Source of the DNA: an uncultured Lachnospiraceae bacterium
Lineage (GTDB): Bacteria > Bacillota > Clostridia > Lachnospirales > Lachnospiraceae
NCBI GenBank assembly: GCA_910578405.1
Contig: CAJTQO010000013.1
Coordinates: 1-64,000, forward strand
Reading direction: 5' to 3'
Length of the DNA stretch: 64,000 bases
The stretch's first letter is position 1; every line of letters starts with the position of its first letter. Positions 17,366 through 26,486 of this stretch are shown here, one piece after another. Both the position numbers and the translations under genes were made by a program. Under the pieces are notes generated by a model. That model worked only from the letters and a program-made list of their open reading frames with translations. It was not told the origin of the DNA and did not search any database.

Positions 17366-18187
17366 ATGGGTGAAATGAGACAGGAATTTGGCAGTACCTC
17401 GCAGTATGTGGCTTCAGAGCAGTTAATGGCAAGTGTGAATGTGGCGATTGCTTTGCAGAAGCCGCTTTTGATTAAGGGGGAGCCTGGGACAGGGAAAACG
17501 ATGTTGGCAGAGGCTGTTGCAAAGTCGTTAGGCAAGAAGCTGATTATATGGAATATTAAATCAACGACAAAAGCGCAGGAAGGGCTCTATGTCTATGATA
17601 CGATTCAGAGGTTATATGACGGGCAGTTCGGAGAAGAGGGTGTGGATGACATTGCCCGGTACATTAAACTGGGGAAGCTGGGAGAGGCTTTTGACAGTGA
17701 GGAACAGGCAGTGCTTTTAATTGATGAAATTGACAAAGCGGACTTGGAATTTCCCAATGACCTTTTATGGGAGCTGGATCAGATGGAGTTTTATATCCAT
17801 GAAACGAAAAGGACAGTGAAGGCCAAACACCGTCCAATCGTTATTATTACATCCAATGCAGAGAAAGAACTGCCGGATGCGTTCCTGCGCAGATGCATAT
17901 TCCATTATATAGATTTCCCGGACGCGGAATTGATGGAGGAGATTGTAAAAACCCATTTTCCTAAGATTGAGGAAAATCTGTTAAAAAATGCCATGGATGT
18001 CTTTTATTGGATTCGCTCCTTAAAGGATGTGCGCAAGAAACCAAGCACTTCCGAATTGATTGACTGGGTCAATGCGCTTCAGATTGGCGGGATACCTTTG
18101 GAGAAAATCAGGAAGGAACTGCCTTTTGTCGGAGTGATTGTGAAGAAAGACGAAGATATGGAGACGGTAAAGGGGAGTGTGCGGTAG
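17366..18187 (+). CDS. MoxR-like AAA+ ATPase
   Basis: This 273-residue AAA+ protein has Walker A GEPGTGKTML (about residues 39-48), Walker B LLIDEIDKAD and sensor 1 IITSNAEKELP. The arginine finger region is PDAFLRRCIFHYIDFPD. MoxR-type ATPases act with von Willebrand A proteins as chaperones for metal centre or complex assembly. The following gene encodes such a protein, 51 bases downstream. GAGG at 17356-17359 favours the ATG at 17366 over 17360. The client of this pair is not visible. Confidence 0.9.
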   Translation: MGEMRQEFGSTSQYVASEQLMASVNVAIALQKPLLIKGEPGTGKTMLAEAVAKSLGKKLIIWNIKSTTKAQEGLYVYDTIQRLYDGQFGEEGVDDIARYIKLGKLGEAFDSEEQAVLLIDEIDKADLEFPNDLLWELDQMEFYIHETKRTVKAKHRPIVIITSNAEKELPDAFLRRCIFHYIDFPDAELMEEIVKTHFPKIEENLLKNAMDVFYWIRSLKDVRKKPSTSELIDWVNALQIGGIPLEKIRKELPFVGVIVKKDEDMETVKGSVR

Positions 18188-18238
18188 GCAGACGTCTGTC
18201 TGGCTTTTCGTATGGCAGGCTGCAGAAAGGCAGGGGAT

Positions 18239-19441
18239 ATGTTCGGCAAATTTTTTGACGCCTTAAAAGCGAAGGGGCTGAATGTGACGCTAAGCGAATG
18301 GCTGACGTTGCAGGACGCATTGGATAAGGGGCTGTGCGGCAGCAGCCTGACGGAATTTTATTATGTGGCAAGGATGATTTTGGTAAAGAGTGAAACGGAG
18401 TATGACAAATTTGATTTGGCTTTTGAAGAGCAGTTTAAGGGGATTCATTCGGATGATGAGATTACTTCCCAAATGCTTAGATGGCTGGACAAGTCGGATA
18501 TGATGGAATTAGCCCATGAGGAAGCCAGGGATCACTTAAACCGGATGGAAGAAGTGCAAATCGACAAAGAAGACGTGGAAGAGAAGTTTAAGCAACGGTT
18601 AAAAGACCAGGACAGTGAACACAATGGCGGGAGCTTCTGGATTGGAACGATGGGGAAGACTTCATTTGGAAATACCGGAGGGAATGTGGGAGGCGTCCGT
18701 GTGGGAGGCGCTACCGGTTATCAGTCGGCGTTTTCGGTAGTGGGAGCGAGAAAATACAGGGACTTTAGGGATGACAAAATCATTGACAATCGGCAATTTA
18801 TGCAAGCGCTGCGCAGGCTTCGTCAGTTTTCAACGAAGCTGGATATTCCAAAGACAGAACTGGATATTAACGGCACTATTGACAAGACTTGCAACAACGG
18901 CGGCTGTCTGCAGATTGTGATGGAAAAGCCGAGGAAAAATTCGGTGAAACTGCTGTTGCTTATGGATTCCGGCGGGACAATGATTCCCTATACTACATTG
19001 TTAAACGAGCTGTTCCAGTCGGTGCATAAGTCCAACCATTATAAAGATGTGAAAACTTATTATTTCCACAATTGCATCTATAGCAAACTATATAAAACGC
19101 CGGAATGTGAAAATGGTGATTGGATTGATACGGAATGGATGTTCCGCAATCTGGACAGCGATTATAAAGTAATTATTGTGGGGGATGCAGCCATGGCGCC
19201 GGAAGAGTTGTATTCTACCACAGGCAACTACCGGGGGCCTAATGGTGGATTGGCAGGCATGGACTGGCTGCTTCTTATGAAAAAACATTATAAGAAAATT
19301 GTGTGGATGAACCCAAAGATGGCGCCCGGCAATGCGCCTTGGCGGGAAGCCGAAACAGCGATTAAGAATATATTTCCCATGTATAAACTTACCGTAGACG
19401 GCCTGAATCAGGCGATGGTGAAATTAATGGTAAATAAATAG
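18239..19441 (+). CDS. CoxE-like von Willebrand A domain protein
   Basis: The 400-residue protein has an N-terminal helical region and a C-terminal VWA domain starting near LLLLMDSGGTMIPYTTLLNEL. The usual MIDAS text DxSxS reads D-S-G-G-T here, so two metal-site Ser positions are changed. Later VWA text is YYFHNCIYSKLY and VIIVGDAAMAPEEL. It is paired with the MoxR ATPase upstream, the standard partner. The ATG at 18239 is preferred over 18212 because it follows AGGGGAT. Function beyond the MoxR/VWA pairing is unknown. Confidence 0.85.
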   Translation: MFGKFFDALKAKGLNVTLSEWLTLQDALDKGLCGSSLTEFYYVARMILVKSETEYDKFDLAFEEQFKGIHSDDEITSQMLRWLDKSDMMELAHEEARDHLNRMEEVQIDKEDVEEKFKQRLKDQDSEHNGGSFWIGTMGKTSFGNTGGNVGGVRVGGATGYQSAFSVVGARKYRDFRDDKIIDNRQFMQALRRLRQFSTKLDIPKTELDINGTIDKTCNNGGCLQIVMEKPRKNSVKLLLLMDSGGTMIPYTTLLNELFQSVHKSNHYKDVKTYYFHNCIYSKLYKTPECENGDWIDTEWMFRNLDSDYKVIIVGDAAMAPEELYSTTGNYRGPNGGLAGMDWLLLMKKHYKKIVWMNPKMAPGNAPWREAETAIKNIFPMYKLTVDGLNQAMVKLMVNK

Positions 19442-19448
19442 GAATTAT

Positions 19449-19519
19449 GCAAAAACCTCCTTATGGAAGGCTATGGATTGTTTTATGCAATGCTTAGTCT
19501 TTGGTAAGGAGTTTTTTGC
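19449..19519 (+). terminator. Long-stem terminator-like hairpin after the VWA gene
   Basis: GCAAAAACCTCCTTA (19449-19463) pairs, with one mismatch, with TAAGGAGTTTTTTGC (19505-19519). The loop is about 41 bases and the T run is inside the 3' arm. It ends the MoxR/VWA transcript and could also take part in an upstream leader of metH. Confidence 0.65.
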
Positions 19520-19613
19520 AACTGTGAATTAGGAAGCTATGTTCCGGGCACGGAGGGGAACGCTGTTTGTTACATGAAGTTCTCTTCTTTTTTTATTATT
19601 GTAGTTTTCGCAA

Positions 19614-19682
19614 ATCCATGGTAACATAATCACAGCGTTATATTGTGGAGAAAAGACATATGGTGAATGTAACGCCATGGAT
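19614..19682. repeat. Inverted repeat upstream of metH
   Basis: ATCCATGG (19614-19621) and CCATGGAT (19675-19682) are exact inverted copies 53 bases apart, within the 211-base stretch between the terminator and metH. No SAM, cobalamin or T-box consensus was recognised around them. Significance is uncertain. Confidence 0.3.
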
Positions 19683-19730
19683 GAATTTGGTATGCATATT
19701 TGAAGAAATGCCATATATAGGAGTAATCAG

Positions 19731-22151
19731 ATGACAAGAGAAGAATTTCAGACATTAGGGAAAGGATACCCCATTTATCTGGATGGCGCCACAGGCTCCA
19801 ACCTGCAAAGGCGGGGTATGCCTGCCGGGGTATGCCCGGAAGAATGGATTTTAGGCAACAAAGAAGTGTTGATTGGACTGCAGAGGGAGTTTGTTGCGGC
19901 AGGCACGGATATTTTATATGCGCCTACATTTTCGGCAAATGCTGTTAAGTTGAAGGAATATGGGCTGGCAGACCGAATTGGCCAGATGAACCGGGAACTG
20001 GTGGCTTTATCCAAAGAAGCGGCCGGGGGCAAGTGTCTGGTGGCCGGGGATTTGACCATGACCGGGGAACAGCTTGCTCCCATGGGGACTATGGATTTTG
20101 AACAATTAATTCAGATTTATAAAGAGCAGATTCGTTATCTGGAAGAAGCAGGTGTGGATCTCCTTGTAGTGGAAACTATGATGAGCCTGCAGGAGAGCAG
20201 GGCGGCTTTGATTGCAGCAAAGGAAAGCTGTGCGCTTCCGGTGATGGTGACTATGACTTTTGAAGCGGATGGGCGGACACTGTACGGCACGGACGCTAGG
20301 ACTGCGGCCGTAGTGTTGGAGAGCCTGGGAGCGGCGGCTATCGGGGCCAATTGTTCCACAGGGCCGGACAAAATGGCGGCGGTTATCCGCGCTATGGCAG
20401 AAGTGACCACAATTCCGATTATTGCAAAACCAAATGCAGGGCTTCCAGCCCTGGATACAGAGGGGAATACGGTTTATGATATGGAAAGCGGCGAATTTGC
20501 GGACGGAATGGTGCAGTTGGTGGAAGCCGGAGCATCCATATTAGGAGGATGCTGCGGGACGACGCCGGAATTTATCCGCAGGCTGAAAGAGCGTACCGGG
20601 CAGATGGCAGTAAAGGAACGGGCAAAGCCAGACAAACGCTATCTGACTTCCGAACGCAGAACGATAGCTTTTGGCTTAGAGGACAATTTTATCATTGTTG
20701 GTGAACGGATTAATCCAACAGGGAAGAAAAAACTTCAGGAACAACTCCGGCAGGGAAATCTGGATATGGTGGCGCAGTTTGCGGAAGAGCAGGAAAACTG
20801 CGGAGCCGGAATACTGGATGTGAATATGGGAATGAGCGGCATTGATGAAAAGGAGATGATGCTGCGCGCCCTGGAAGAAGTGGCAGGCGTGACTTCCCTT
20901 CCCCTATCCCTGGATTCCAGCCATGTGGATGTACTGGAAGCCGCGCTGAGGCGTTATCCGGGACGGGCGCTGATTAATTCCATATCTTATGAAAAGGTAA
21001 AATTTGAAAACTTGCTGCCCCTTGCCAAAAAATATGGAGCTATGTTTATCCTGTTGCCTTTATCGGACGAAGGACTGCCAAAGGATTTGGCGCAAAAGAA
21101 GGAAATCATTGAGAAGATTACCAGCCGGGCGCTGGAATTGGGCATGGACTCAAAGGACATTGTAGTGGATGGTCTGGTTACTACGGTTGGGGCAAATAAA
21201 AAAGCCGCCTTGGAAACCTTGGAAACCATCCGTTATTGCAAGGAAAAAGGATATGCTACAGTGTGCGGCCTTTCCAATATTTCCTTTGGACTTCCGCAGA
21301 GAGGGTATGTTAATGCAGCGTTTCTGACTATGGCCATACAGGCTGGACTGACTATGGCTATTGCTAACCCATCCCAAGAGCTTCTGGTGAGCAGCGCATT
21401 TGCTTCCGATTTGCTTTTAAATAAAGAAGAAGCGGATATCCGCTATATCCAGTGCATGAACGACAGGCAGCCAGACGCTCTCCTAACAGGCAAGCCTAAG
21501 GACTCATTGGCCGTGACAGCGGCGGATAAGGTGAGAGAAGCTGTGCTGAAGGGAAACCGGAAAAAAATTACGGAATATACGGCAGACGTTTTAAAAGAGG
21601 GCATGGCGCCTCAAGAGGTTTTGAATGGGATACTGCTGCCTGCAATCAATGAAGTAGGCGATTTATTTGATAAAGGGAAATATTTCCTGCCCCAGTTAAT
21701 TGCCGGCGCAGAGGCTATGAAGACTGCCATCGAATATCTGGAGCCGCTTTTGGCTAAAGAGGGTGGGAGCAAAGAAATGCCTGCCATTGTCATTGCAACC
21801 GTGGAAGGGGATATCCATGACATAGGCAAAAACCTGGTGGCCCTGATGTTGAAAAATTATGGTTTCCAAGTAATTGACTTGGGCAAAGATGTGCCGAAGG
21901 AAGAGATTATCGCGGCGGCAAAGGAACATCATGCCAGCATAATAGCATTGTCTGCGCTGATGACCACAACCATGCAGGAAATGAAGCAGGTGATTGATTA
22001 TGCCAGGGAACAGCAAGTGGATGCCAAAATCATTATCGGCGGAGCTGTCATAACCCAGGAATATGCAGATGAAATAGGAGCGGATGGATATTCCGGTGAT
22101 GCAGCGGATGCGGTAAAATTAGCCAAACGGATACTGAATATGAATGACTGA
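19731..22151 (+). CDS. metH: Cobalamin-dependent methionine synthase without reactivation domain
   Basis: The 806-residue enzyme transfers a methyl group from methyltetrahydrofolate to homocysteine. The N-terminal homocysteine domain has zinc-ligand Cys residues in GANCSTGP (C208) and GGCCGTTP (C274, C275). The pterin-binding domain begins near IIVGERINPTGKKKL (about residue 322). The cobalamin domain has EGDIHDIGKN, with the axial His at 696 in DxHxxG. The sequence ends soon after the cobalamin domain, so the ~350-residue AdoMet reactivation domain of E. coli MetH is absent. This short form is usual in Clostridia. Confidence 0.96.
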   Translation: MTREEFQTLGKGYPIYLDGATGSNLQRRGMPAGVCPEEWILGNKEVLIGLQREFVAAGTDILYAPTFSANAVKLKEYGLADRIGQMNRELVALSKEAAGGKCLVAGDLTMTGEQLAPMGTMDFEQLIQIYKEQIRYLEEAGVDLLVVETMMSLQESRAALIAAKESCALPVMVTMTFEADGRTLYGTDARTAAVVLESLGAAAIGANCSTGPDKMAAVIRAMAEVTTIPIIAKPNAGLPALDTEGNTVYDMESGEFADGMVQLVEAGASILGGCCGTTPEFIRRLKERTGQMAVKERAKPDKRYLTSERRTIAFGLEDNFIIVGERINPTGKKKLQEQLRQGNLDMVAQFAEEQENCGAGILDVNMGMSGIDEKEMMLRALEEVAGVTSLPLSLDSSHVDVLEAALRRYPGRALINSISYEKVKFENLLPLAKKYGAMFILLPLSDEGLPKDLAQKKEIIEKITSRALELGMDSKDIVVDGLVTTVGANKKAALETLETIRYCKEKGYATVCGLSNISFGLPQRGYVNAAFLTMAIQAGLTMAIANPSQELLVSSAFASDLLLNKEEADIRYIQCMNDRQPDALLTGKPKDSLAVTAADKVREAVLKGNRKKITEYTADVLKEGMAPQEVLNGILLPAINEVGDLFDKGKYFLPQLIAGAEAMKTAIEYLEPLLAKEGGSKEMPAIVIATVEGDIHDIGKNLVALMLKNYGFQVIDLGKDVPKEEIIAAAKEHHASIIALSALMTTTMQEMKQVIDYAREQQVDAKIIIGGAVITQEYADEIGADGYSGDAADAVKLAKRILNMND

Positions 22152-22242
22152 CCGGGTCGATAATGCGTTTGGAATGGCATAAACCAGAAAAAGCGAACAG
22201 CATGAAGCAGTCAGAAAAGAAAAAGGAGATGAGGTTTTTGAT

Positions 22243-23871
22243 ATGATAGGAGCAGATGCGATTGTAAAATGTTTGGAAGCGGAAGGGGTAGAATATGTAT
22301 TCGGGTATCCGGGGGTGGCAATCTGTCCCTTTTATAATAGCATTCTGGATTCCGGCATCCGTACTATATTGATACGGACGGAGCAGAATGCAGCCCATGC
22401 GGCCAGCGGAGTGGCCAGGATATCGGGCAGGCCGGGGGTTTGCGCAGTTACTTCAGGGCCAGGGGCAACCAATGTGATTACTGGCATTGCTACAGCTTTT
22501 GCAGACAGTATCCCGTTGGTGTGCATTACAGGGCAGGTAAACAGTGAACTGATTGGCAGCGATGTCTTCCAGGAGGCGGATATTACCGGGGCTGTGGAGT
22601 CTTTTGTCAAATATAGCTATCTGATTAAAAATGCCGCCGACATCCCAAAGGTATTCAAGGAGGCATTCCACATTGCCAATACCGGGCGGAAGGGGCCGGT
22701 GTTGATTGATATTCCCATTGATGTCCAGAATGCGTCTGTTACCAGATTCCATTACCCGGAAGAAGTGAATATGCGGACATATAAGCCTACGGTGAAAGGG
22801 AATATGGCGCAAATTAAAAAGGTAGTCAAAGAATTGGAAAAAGCGAAACGGCCGATTATCTGCGCTGGGGGCGGCGTGTTATTAAGCGATGGCGGGGAAG
22901 CCGTGCGGAATTTTTCCGAAAAATACCGGATTCCTGTGGTTTCCACTATGATGGGGATTGGCGTTATGCCTACCAGGCATCCACTGTATTATGGCATGGT
23001 AGGAAATAACGGAAAGCCGTATGCCAACCGTGCCATGAACGAATCGGATTTGCTTTTAATGGTGGGCGCCAGGGTGGCAGACCGCGCGGTCAGCCAGCCG
23101 GATTTAATAACCAATAATAAGGTGCTGATTCATATGGATGTGGACCCGGCGGAAATCGGAAAAAATGTTGGCCCGCATATTCCGTTGGTGGGGGATGTGA
23201 AACATATTTTTGAAGACCTGACGGCGCAAGATATAGACAGCGGCCATACATACCAGGCTTATGGAGAATGGGTCAGCCTGTTGGATGAGTACCGGGAACA
23301 AATGGAAGTCAAAAGGAATCCAAAGAAAGGGTATGTTGATCCGGCTGGGTTTATAGCCATGCTTTCCGAAAAAATGGAGGAAGACGGCATTTACGTAGCG
23401 GATGTGGGGCAGAACCAGATTTGGTCTTGCGGCTATCATGTGGTGCGCAGGGGGCGTTTCTTAACTTCGGGCGGTATGGGAACCATGGGTTATTCCATTC
23501 CGGCTGCCATGGGGGCAAAGCTGGCAGACAGAGGACGCCAGGTGGTTGCCGTATGCGGGGACGGTTCCTTCCAGATGTCTATGATGGAGCTGGCGACTAT
23601 GCGTCAGCATGGAATTCCGGTGAAAATCGTTGTGTTAAAAAACAATTATCTTGGCATGGTAAGGCAGTTCCAGCATTATAACTATAAAGACCGTTATTCC
23701 GTTGTGGATCTTTCCGGCAGCCCGGATTTGGAGAAGCTGACGTCGGCATATGATATGGATTTCCTGCGCTTGTCTGATATGGAAAGAGCGGAAGAAACGA
23801 TTGACGCTTTTTTGAAGGGGGATCGTTCTGTATTGTTGGAATGTTTGATTGACCCTATGGATCTGGTATAG
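22243..23871 (+). CDS. ilvB: Acetolactate synthase large subunit
   Basis: This 542-residue ThDP enzyme condenses pyruvate to acetolactate (or with 2-ketobutyrate) for Val, Leu and Ile synthesis. Visible marks are the catalytic Glu in IRTEQNAAHAASG, the GPGATNVITGIATA segment and the ThDP-binding GDGSFQMSMMELATM with the later NNYLGMV. The small-subunit gene follows after 19 bases, which supports acetohydroxyacid synthase over other ThDP enzymes. The ATG at 22243 follows AAGGAGATGAGG. Confidence 0.93.
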   Translation: MIGADAIVKCLEAEGVEYVFGYPGVAICPFYNSILDSGIRTILIRTEQNAAHAASGVARISGRPGVCAVTSGPGATNVITGIATAFADSIPLVCITGQVNSELIGSDVFQEADITGAVESFVKYSYLIKNAADIPKVFKEAFHIANTGRKGPVLIDIPIDVQNASVTRFHYPEEVNMRTYKPTVKGNMAQIKKVVKELEKAKRPIICAGGGVLLSDGGEAVRNFSEKYRIPVVSTMMGIGVMPTRHPLYYGMVGNNGKPYANRAMNESDLLLMVGARVADRAVSQPDLITNNKVLIHMDVDPAEIGKNVGPHIPLVGDVKHIFEDLTAQDIDSGHTYQAYGEWVSLLDEYREQMEVKRNPKKGYVDPAGFIAMLSEKMEEDGIYVADVGQNQIWSCGYHVVRRGRFLTSGGMGTMGYSIPAAMGAKLADRGRQVVAVCGDGSFQMSMMELATMRQHGIPVKIVVLKNNYLGMVRQFQHYNYKDRYSVVDLSGSPDLEKLTSAYDMDFLRLSDMERAEETIDAFLKGDRSVLLECLIDPMDLV

Positions 23872-23890
23872 GCATTAGGAGGTGGAAGGG

Positions 23891-24379
23891 ATGAAAAAAA
23901 TATATTCGGTTTCCGTGGAAAACCGTTCCGGGGTTTTGTGTAAAGTGGCAGGGCTGTTTTCCAGGAGGTGCTTTAATATTGATTCCCTGGCAGTAGGGGA
24001 GACGGACGACCCGGCAGTTTCCTGTATGACGATTGTCAGCAGCGGGGATGAGAGGACTATTGAACAGATTGAAAAACAGTTGAATAAAAAGCTGGATGTG
24101 ATTAAAGTAAAGACCTTTGATGAAAACGCCAGCATCAGCCGGGAACTAATGTTGATTAAGGTGAAATATAACCGCAGCAATCGTCGGGATATTATGGAAA
24201 ATTGCGATATTATGAAAGCGCAGATTGTGGATATGTCCAAAAATATGATGATTATTCAGATTTGCGATGAACCGGAACGGATTCAGTTGTTTATCCGGAT
24301 GCTGCAGACGATTAGCATTGTGGAGGTGGCAAGAACCGGGACATTGGCTTTGCCCAAATGCCGGGATGCGGAGAATTGA
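23891..24379 (+). CDS. ilvN: Acetolactate synthase small (regulatory) subunit
   Basis: The 162-residue subunit begins MKKIYSVSVENRSGVLCKVAGLFSRR, the ACT domain that binds valine and mediates feedback inhibition. The text FNIDSLAVGETDDPAVSCMTIV is typical. The C-terminal half carries LIKVKYNRSNRRDIME. The ATG at 23891 has AGGAGG (23877-23882) eight bases upstream; an in-frame GTG at 23882 overlaps it. It is cotranscribed with ilvB. Confidence 0.95.
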   Translation: MKKIYSVSVENRSGVLCKVAGLFSRRCFNIDSLAVGETDDPAVSCMTIVSSGDERTIEQIEKQLNKKLDVIKVKTFDENASISRELMLIKVKYNRSNRRDIMENCDIMKAQIVDMSKNMMIIQICDEPERIQLFIRMLQTISIVEVARTGTLALPKCRDAEN

Positions 24380-24433
24380 AAGGAAATCTCAATAAATATC
24401 TCATTTGAAAAATAAAAGTTTGGAGGCGTGGAT

Positions 24434-25438
24434 ATGTTAGACGGTAAGAAGGTGTTATTCAGCGGAATGCAGGCGACGGGGAATCTGACTTTGGGAAATT
24501 ATCTGGGCGCCCTTAAAAATTGGGTCAATTTAAGTGAAGAGTATGAGTGCTTTTATTCGGTAGTGGATTTGCATTCCATTACGGTAAGGCAAGATCCCTC
24601 AGAATTAAGGCAGCGCGCCAGGAAGCTGCTCGCCCTGTATATTGCAGCAGGGCTGGATCCGGAGAAAAACTGTATTTATTACCAGTCCCATGTATCCGGC
24701 CATGCGGAGTTGGCGTGGATTTTAAACTGTTTTACTTATATGGGGGAATTAAACCGCATGACGCAGTTTAAGGACAAAGCGGCCAAACATGCGGATAATA
24801 TCAATGCGGGCCTTTTTACCTATCCGGTATTAATGGCGGCGGACATCCTGCTTTATCAGGCAGATGTGGTGCCGGTGGGAAAAGACCAGTTACAGCATTT
24901 GGAAATTACAAGGGATATTGCGCAGCGGTTTAATGCGATATATGGCGATGTATTTACTATCCCGGAGCCATTTATCGGAAAGACAGGGGCTAAAATTGCC
25001 AGCCTGCAGGATCCGTCCAAAAAAATGTCCAAATCCGATGAAAATGCCAATGCCAGCATTTATCTGATGGACGACCCCGATACGGTAATCCGTAAATTTA
25101 AAAGGGCCGTTACTGATTCGGAGGCGCAGGTAAGGTACCGGGAAGAACAGCCGGGAATCCGCAATTTGATTGATATTTATTGTGTATGCACTGGAAAATC
25201 ACCGGAGGATACGGAAAAAGAATTTGACGGCAAGGGCTATGGAGAGTTTAAACTGGCTGTAGGGGAAGCTGTAGTCAGTGTCCTGAAACCACTGCAGAGC
25301 CGTTTTGCAGAACTGATTAAAGATAAGTCCTACATCGACCGTGTGATAAAGGAAAATGGGGATAAGGCAAACTATTTTGCAGCAAAAACACTGCGTAAGG
25401 TGCAGAAGAAAGTAGGTTTTCCTGAGCGGGTGAGATAA
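24434..25438 (+). CDS. trpS: Tryptophanyl-tRNA synthetase
   Basis: The 334-residue class I synthetase charges tRNA-Trp. The HIGH-like motif is TGNLTLGNYLGAL near residue 14 and the second signature is KKMSKSDENANAS near residue 195. The length and the C-terminal LRKVQKKVGF are standard for the bacterial enzyme. GGAGG (24422-24426) precedes the ATG at 24434 by seven bases. It lies 54 bases after ilvN, leaving no room for a T-box leader. Confidence 0.97.
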   Translation: MLDGKKVLFSGMQATGNLTLGNYLGALKNWVNLSEEYECFYSVVDLHSITVRQDPSELRQRARKLLALYIAAGLDPEKNCIYYQSHVSGHAELAWILNCFTYMGELNRMTQFKDKAAKHADNINAGLFTYPVLMAADILLYQADVVPVGKDQLQHLEITRDIAQRFNAIYGDVFTIPEPFIGKTGAKIASLQDPSKKMSKSDENANASIYLMDDPDTVIRKFKRAVTDSEAQVRYREEQPGIRNLIDIYCVCTGKSPEDTEKEFDGKGYGEFKLAVGEAVVSVLKPLQSRFAELIKDKSYIDRVIKENGDKANYFAAKTLRKVQKKVGFPERVR

Positions 25439-25563
25439 TCCGGCTGCCGAAGGCTTTGCCGTCAGGCAACGCAGTGTTTGACAGGAAGACGAAAGCCATA
25501 TAACAATGAGCCGTAATCTGAGCAGCGTTAAGGAGAAAGAAACAGGAAAACAAGGTAAACGAG

Positions 25564-26331
25564 ATGGCGCCAAAAAATGGAATGGATGAAACAGGCGGGG
25601 AAAGGTTTGAGGCAGCAAGAAATAAAGTTATCGGCAGACAGCCCAAACGGACAGGCATTGGAACCTTGCAGGAGAAAACCGTCCATGCGGTAATGAAGCA
25701 TTATTATGCACCGGATGAAGCCATGCATGAAATTACCGTTGGGAATTATGTGGCGGATATTTATACCGGGGAAGGGATTATGGAAATACAGAATGGGAAT
25801 TTCTATAAAATGCGGGGAAAACTGGATGCTTTCCTGCCTTTATGCCCAGTAACGGTTATATATCCTATCCCCCATAAGAAATGGCTGATTTGGGTAGACG
25901 AAGAGAGCGGTGAATGTTCCGCAAAGAGGAAAAGCCCACGGACCGGAAGCGTCTACCTTGCTTTTGCAGAGCTTTACCGGATTAAAAATTACCTTACAAA
26001 TGATAAGCTCCGGTTTCGCTTTCCGCTGGTGGATATGGAGGAATATCGTCTGCTGAACGGTTGGAGCCGGGATAAGAAGAGAGGTTCCAGCCGTTATGAC
26101 AGAATCCCGGTGGCATTGTTTGATGAAATGGTAATTGAAAAGCGGGAGGATTACCTTCAGTTTCTTCCAAACTCTTTGCCTGAAAAATTTACGGCGGCAG
26201 ACTTGGCGCAGGCGGCAAAGATTCCGGCGCGGACAGCAGGACTGGCAGTGCATGTTTTATGTTATCTGGAGGTAATTGGGCGGATTGGCAAAAAGGGAAG
26301 GGCATACTTATATCAGGTGGCTATTACCTAG
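25564..26331 (+). CDS. Unnamed conserved protein with PD-(D/E)XK-like motif and winged-helix-like end
   Basis: I do not recognise a named family with certainty. The 255-residue product has the block VADIYTGEGIMEIQNGNFYKMRGKL. Its acidic and polar residues, D65, E74, Q76 and K82, are spaced as in PD-(D/E)XK nucleases. A stretch of strands with VIYPIPHKKWLIWVDEE follows. The C-terminal 60 residues (FTAADLAQAAKIPARTAGLAVHVLCYLEVIGRIGKKG) look like a winged helix. Similar proteins occur in other Clostridia from memory, without known role. The stop codon TAG is part of the CTAG end of a repeat (26328). It follows trpS by 125 bases. Confidence 0.75.
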   Translation: MAPKNGMDETGGERFEAARNKVIGRQPKRTGIGTLQEKTVHAVMKHYYAPDEAMHEITVGNYVADIYTGEGIMEIQNGNFYKMRGKLDAFLPLCPVTVIYPIPHKKWLIWVDEESGECSAKRKSPRTGSVYLAFAELYRIKNYLTNDKLRFRFPLVDMEEYRLLNGWSRDKKRGSSRYDRIPVALFDEMVIEKREDYLQFLPNSLPEKFTAADLAQAAKIPARTAGLAVHVLCYLEVIGRIGKKGRAYLYQVAIT

Positions 26332-26396
26332 TGTTTGAACATTCATTCCTGACAATGCACGCCCCACCTTGCGAGATATTTGCGCCAAATTCAGGT
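26328..26396 (-). repeat. Dispersed palindromic repeat, partial copy A (inverted)
   Basis: The sequence starts CTAGTGTTTGAACATTC and runs through CCTGACAATGC to GATATTTGCGCC. It is the reverse complement of the right half of the copy at 58470-58629, with a four-base loss near the tip. Its CTAG supplies the stop codon of the gene at 25564. The other half is not recognisable. Confidence 0.75.
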
Positions 26397-26436
26397 TACA
26401 TAGCCGCAGAAAACAGTCGCTTTTCATTTCCTATTG

Positions 26437-26445
26437 TGCTATAAT
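26437..26445 (+). promoter_or_regulatory. Extended -10 promoter for the miaB-mutS run
   Basis: TGCTATAAT is a perfect extended -10 (TGnTATAAT); the -35 region (TCGCTT, 26417-26422) is poor, as is usual for extended promoters. It sits between repeat copies A and B, so transcripts into miaB would include copy B in their leader. Confidence 0.6.
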
Positions 26446-26486
26446 GGGCGGGTATATTTTATTTACAATGAATATTTAAATGCGTT

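Noticed and set aside
19442..19730. Possible SAM or cobalamin riboswitch before metH
   Set aside because: Neither the SAM-I core nor the B12-box was recognisable. Only a terminator-like hairpin and an inverted repeat are present.
24380..24433. T-box leader ahead of trpS
   Set aside because: Only 54 bases separate ilvN and trpS, too few for a T-box, and the conserved T-box sequence is absent.
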